42,045 nt of DNA from Chrysochromulina parva. Its lineage: Eukaryota; Haptophyta; Prymnesiales; Chrysochromulinaceae. Under the pieces are notes generated by a model. That model had not been told where the DNA came from. It was given only the letters and a program-made list of their open reading frames with translations, and made no database searches. A program made the translations under genes and the position numbers. Below, one piece after another: positions 39,117-42,045 of this stretch. The DNA is taken from NCBI GenBank assembly GCA_002887195.1, contig PJAB01000105.1, positions 1-42,045 of the forward strand, written 5' to 3'. Every line of letters begins with the position of its first letter. Within the stretch, counting starts at the first letter, position 1.

Positions 39117-42045
39117 TGTCCGCAAGGCTGCGCACACACAGAGGGTGTATTATCGGGTTGCAAAGAGCAGTGGGGTCAGAGAGGCCTCAATTCGATCAAG
39201 TTCGAGGCGAAACGTACCGTATTTTGGTCAGCGCGCCTGTGACAACGGCCTGTGACAGGTCTGACGCCAGAAGGATCGCATCGGGCGGCTTGAGGTTCTG
39301 GTAGGAGAAGTCAGCGATGGTCTGGTCGCGCTGGATGCCGCAGAGCGAGATACCCTTCTGCTTGGCGACCTCAGCGAGCATCTTGGCGGACTCTGCATCA
39401 AGCTGATTGCCCAGGAGGTTGGTCGCCGTCAGCGCGCCATTGACGCCAAGCATCTTGGCCACGTGCTTGGCACCTGCTGACCCTCCGATGTTGCCTCCGT
39501 ACTTGGCGCCGCTGATGTCAAGCTCCTTAAGCGTCTTGTTCTGTTCTAGTGCCTCGCAGATGGCCTTGGTGCCCTCTTCCTCCAAATTGTTGTGGGCGAG
39601 CGACAGCTTCGTCAGCCCGCCTGTGACAACGGCCTGTGATAGGTCCGATGCCAGCAGGATCGCATCGGGCGGCTTCAGATTCTTGTGGGAGAAGTCAGCG
39701 GTGGTATGGTTGCGCTGGATGCCGCAGAGCGAGATGCCCTTCTGCTTGGCGACTTCGGCGAGCATCTTGGCGGACTCCGCATCAAGCTGATTGCCCAGGA
39801 GGTTGGTCACCGTCAGCGCGCCGTTGACGCCAAGCATCTTGGCCACGTGCTTGACTCCTGCTGTCCCACCAATGTTGCTTTTTCCGTATCCATTGCAGCT
39901 GATGTCAAGCTCCTTGAGCGTTGTGTTCTGTTCTAGTGCCTCGGAGATGGCTTTGGTGCCCTCCTCCTCCAATTGATTTTGGGCGAGCGACAGCTTCGTC
40001 AGCGCGCCATTAACGCGCAGAGCGTCGGCAATCACTATGATGCCCTCTGCAGTGTAAGCTCCTCGGGCATATTCACTGAGGCCGCACAGCTGGTTTCCGG
40101 AGAGGTCGATGCTCGTCAGCCCGCCGTTGACGCCAAGCATCTTGGCCACATGCTTGGCACCTGCTGACCCTACGATGCTGCCAAACCCATTGCCGCTGAT
40201 GTCAAGCTCCTTAAGCATCTTGTTCTGTTCTAGTGCCTCGCAGACGGCTTTGATGCCCGCCTCCGCCAGCTTGTTTTGGGCGAGGGACAGCTTCGTCAGC
40301 CCGCCATTGACGCTGATCAAGGAGGCAATCACAACCAAAGAAGCAACGCGAAGATTCTTGCCCGAGAGGTCGAGCGTCTCGACGGGGTCGGTGCCCTTGA
40401 GCTTCTTGACAGGGAGAGCAAACCCATCCAAGTTCACCTATGCATGAGGGACCTCCAGAAGTCAGTGCAAGAGGGAGCACATCTGGGCTGAGGAGCTCAG
40501 CGTACCTCCGTCAGCGCGCCATTAACCCCCAGGGCGTCGGCGATTGCAGTGATGCCCTCTGCGGTGTAGGTGCCATGTTGGCCTCTCCAGTCTTTCCAGA
40601 TGCCGTACAGCTGGTTTCCGGAGAGGTCGATGCTTGTCAGCCCGCCTGTGACGCTCGTGCGGAGCGCCTCTGCGATCAGCTTGACACCAGCAGGGCTGAT
40701 GTTCTCGCAGGACGCGTCCATAGACATGATCTTGCTGTCCTTGTTGCCGCAGATGGCGGCAAAGATGGCTCCCCAGCCCTCGTCCCCGAGCCTGTTGCCC
40801 CTGAGCTCGACGGATGTCAGTGCGCCCATGACGGGTATGAGACCCGCCACAACCATGCCTCCCTCGACTCCGACGCGCTTCCCATTCAGGTCCAGCCTCC
40901 TGAGCGAGTCGGCGCGCATCTCCTTGAGCGGGATCTCGTTGAACATCTCGATCTTGAGGTTGCCGAGGACAGCAGTTGAGAGTTGCGCAGCGCCGTTGCC
41001 CGCGATCTTGTTTCCGCGCATGTCGACGCGCGCTAGTGTGGTCTTCGTCAAAGCAGGGGCCAGCGCTCGAGCATCCTCTGCATCGAGCTCGTTCTGGCTC
41101 AGGTTGAGCGTCCGCAGCTCGCCGGCATTGGCGACCACGGCCGCCAGGACGCGCCGCACCGTCGGCCGGTCGCCGCCGCCGAGCTTCTGTGAGAGGTCGA
41201 GCGTGTCGCCCGTCACCCCGGCCACGCGCAGCAGCCCACGACCGAAGCGGTCGCCCTGAATCTCGGCACCGAGCTTCACCGCGTTCGCCCACCACGCGGG
41301 CCACTGCCACGGCGGCGTGCCCGAGAGCTCGGTACCCTCGTCGCAGAGCGCGATCGCAGCAAAGTACTCCTGGAAGGAGAGGTGCGAGGACTGCAGCTGC
41401 AGCGGCCCGGACTGCCACAGGCTGAGCAGCGGCAGCGCGTCGACGAGCACGTGCTCACGCACCGTGCGCAGCGCCTCACGCAGCGCCACCGACAGGCGCG
41501 CCTCGCACGCCGCGCGCACGGCGGGCGCCCTCGCCGCCATCGCGCGCTGGAGCACAGCCGTCTCGCCCACGAGGCCCGAGGAGCACAGCCTGTTGAACGC
41601 AAGCCAGCCGCTCACCGTGCCGTCGGCAAAGGTGACCTTGTATGACGGTCTGCTAGACTTGTCGTCGGCCGTGATCACGCCGCGCCTGCCCTTGTCCTCG
41701 CCCTTTTTCGTCACCTCGACATAGTGACCCATCTCGGCGCGGCCGCCAAAGGGCTCGAAGGGCATCGCCGCCGCCTCGGCCCGGATCTTTGCGAGCGCCT
41801 CGGGCGCCTCCAGGCCGAGCGCCGCCTCGTCGAGCTGCCGGTCCTCAATGAGGCGGCGCTGCGCGACGTGCGCCTCGAAAAAGATGCGCTGCAGCAGCCG
41901 CTTGAGCTCAGGCGTCGCGACGCCTCCGCGCGCGAGCATCGCGTCCGACGCGGTCGCGTACAGCTCGGCTACCGTCGCGGGCATGCCCACGCCCTGCCGC
42001 AGCTCGTACACGGAGGCGACCATCGAGAGCATCAGCGGGTTGCTC
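39043..42045 (-). CDS. NACHT-like/LRR protein, 5' end beyond the window
   Basis: Exons 40506->42045, 39218-40437 and 39043-39127, phases 0 and 2; 5' partial. The left exon opens SNPLMLSMVASVYELRQGVG and later has SSHLSFQEYFAA, as in the winged-helix end of NACHT NTPases. The P-loop would lie outside. A small beta-barrel-like segment (GHYVEVTKKGEDKGRRGVIT ... VTFADGTVSGW) is inserted between. Then come about a dozen RNI-type leucine-rich repeats (LDLSGNQL, LKELDISGNGFG). The last exon completes LTK-IRLADNGLDEQAKKALR. Such proteins act as NLR-like sensors in animals and fungi; here that is an inference. A 384-bp segment is tandemly duplicated (39241-39624 and 39625-40008). Confidence 0.8.
39128..39217 (-). 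other. LRR gene intron 2 (90 bp)
   Basis: Donor GTACGTTTCG, acceptor GTGTGTGCGCAG, phase 2. Joining restores the LRR ending IRLADNGLDEQAKKALR. Read through, the frame ends eight codons later. Confidence 0.75.
39241..40008. repeat. 384-bp tandem duplication of an LRR block
   Basis: The two 128-residue blocks share long identical runs such as KHVAKMLGVNGALT, NLLGNQLDAESAKMLAEVAK and QKGISLCGIQR. The similarity at DNA level is high, so the duplication or gene conversion is recent. Confidence 0.85.
40438..40505 (-). other. LRR gene intron 1 (68 bp)
   Basis: Donor GTACGCTGAG, acceptor CATGCATAG, phase 0. It joins GALTE to VNLDGFALPVKKLKG. The downstream exon begins GTGAAC. Confidence 0.85.

Noticed and set aside
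38601..39242. Plus-strand open frame of 213 codons
   Set aside because: Its codon composition is poor, and the minus strand carries the last LRR exon and a more protein-like frame.

Overview
The window is nuclear DNA of a GC-rich, intron-bearing, flagellated single-celled eukaryote, most likely an alga. Evidence is canonical GT-AG introns, a mitochondrial glycine-cleavage H protein with a presequence, a peptide:N-glycanase, a chromatin protein of about 2,950 residues, and a C2CD3-type centriole protein, which implies basal bodies. The NACHT/LRR-like protein, the GT61 glycosyltransferase and the heavy low-complexity insertions fit a haptophyte best. A dinoflagellate or another GC-rich alga cannot be excluded from sequence alone.

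Layout. 1-509 carries one copy of a dispersed repeat. 510-1895 (-) is a SET/MYND methyltransferase. 2217-2596 holds AAA+ ATPase remnants and a 22-bp repeat. 2599-4734 (-) is a PFU-domain, ubiquitin-linked protein. 5017-11538 (-) is the five-exon C2CD3 homologue. 11780-12382 (-) is a CCDC124/Oxs1-like protein. 13005-13592 (-) is an unrecognised 195-residue protein. 13843-16226 (-) is a two-exon PNGase, head to head with the three-exon GCSH gene (16377-17092, +). 17596-26771 (+) is a three-exon chromodomain/AT-hook/WHIM protein. 26870-27086 is a second, inverted copy of the left-end repeat. 27389-30756 (+) is a four-exon coiled-coil gene with one 2-kb repeat-filled intron. 30757-33119 is repeat-rich and has one exon-like fragment. 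33120-35697 (-) is a PIF1-like helicase broken by a 10-bp tandem repeat. 36260-38281 (-) is a GT61 glycosyltransferase. 39043 to the right edge (-) is the 3' part of a NACHT-like/LRR gene.

The genes are ordinary housekeeping, chromatin, ciliary and immune-like genes and do not form a pathway. The unusual feature is the introns. I reconstructed 14. In 10 of them the downstream exon begins with GT. In at least three, the first 24-47 bases of the intron are a near-perfect copy of the first bases of the next exon. Six introns share a 3' module built on GCATGC, GCTCACCACGGCGCC and a C/T run before CAG. The same 15-base core recurs dozens of times on both strands inside exons, where it is translated as AHHGA/AHDGA/AQHGA or as GAVVGA. 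This looks like an introner-like or duplication-driven intron-gain process caught at several ages.
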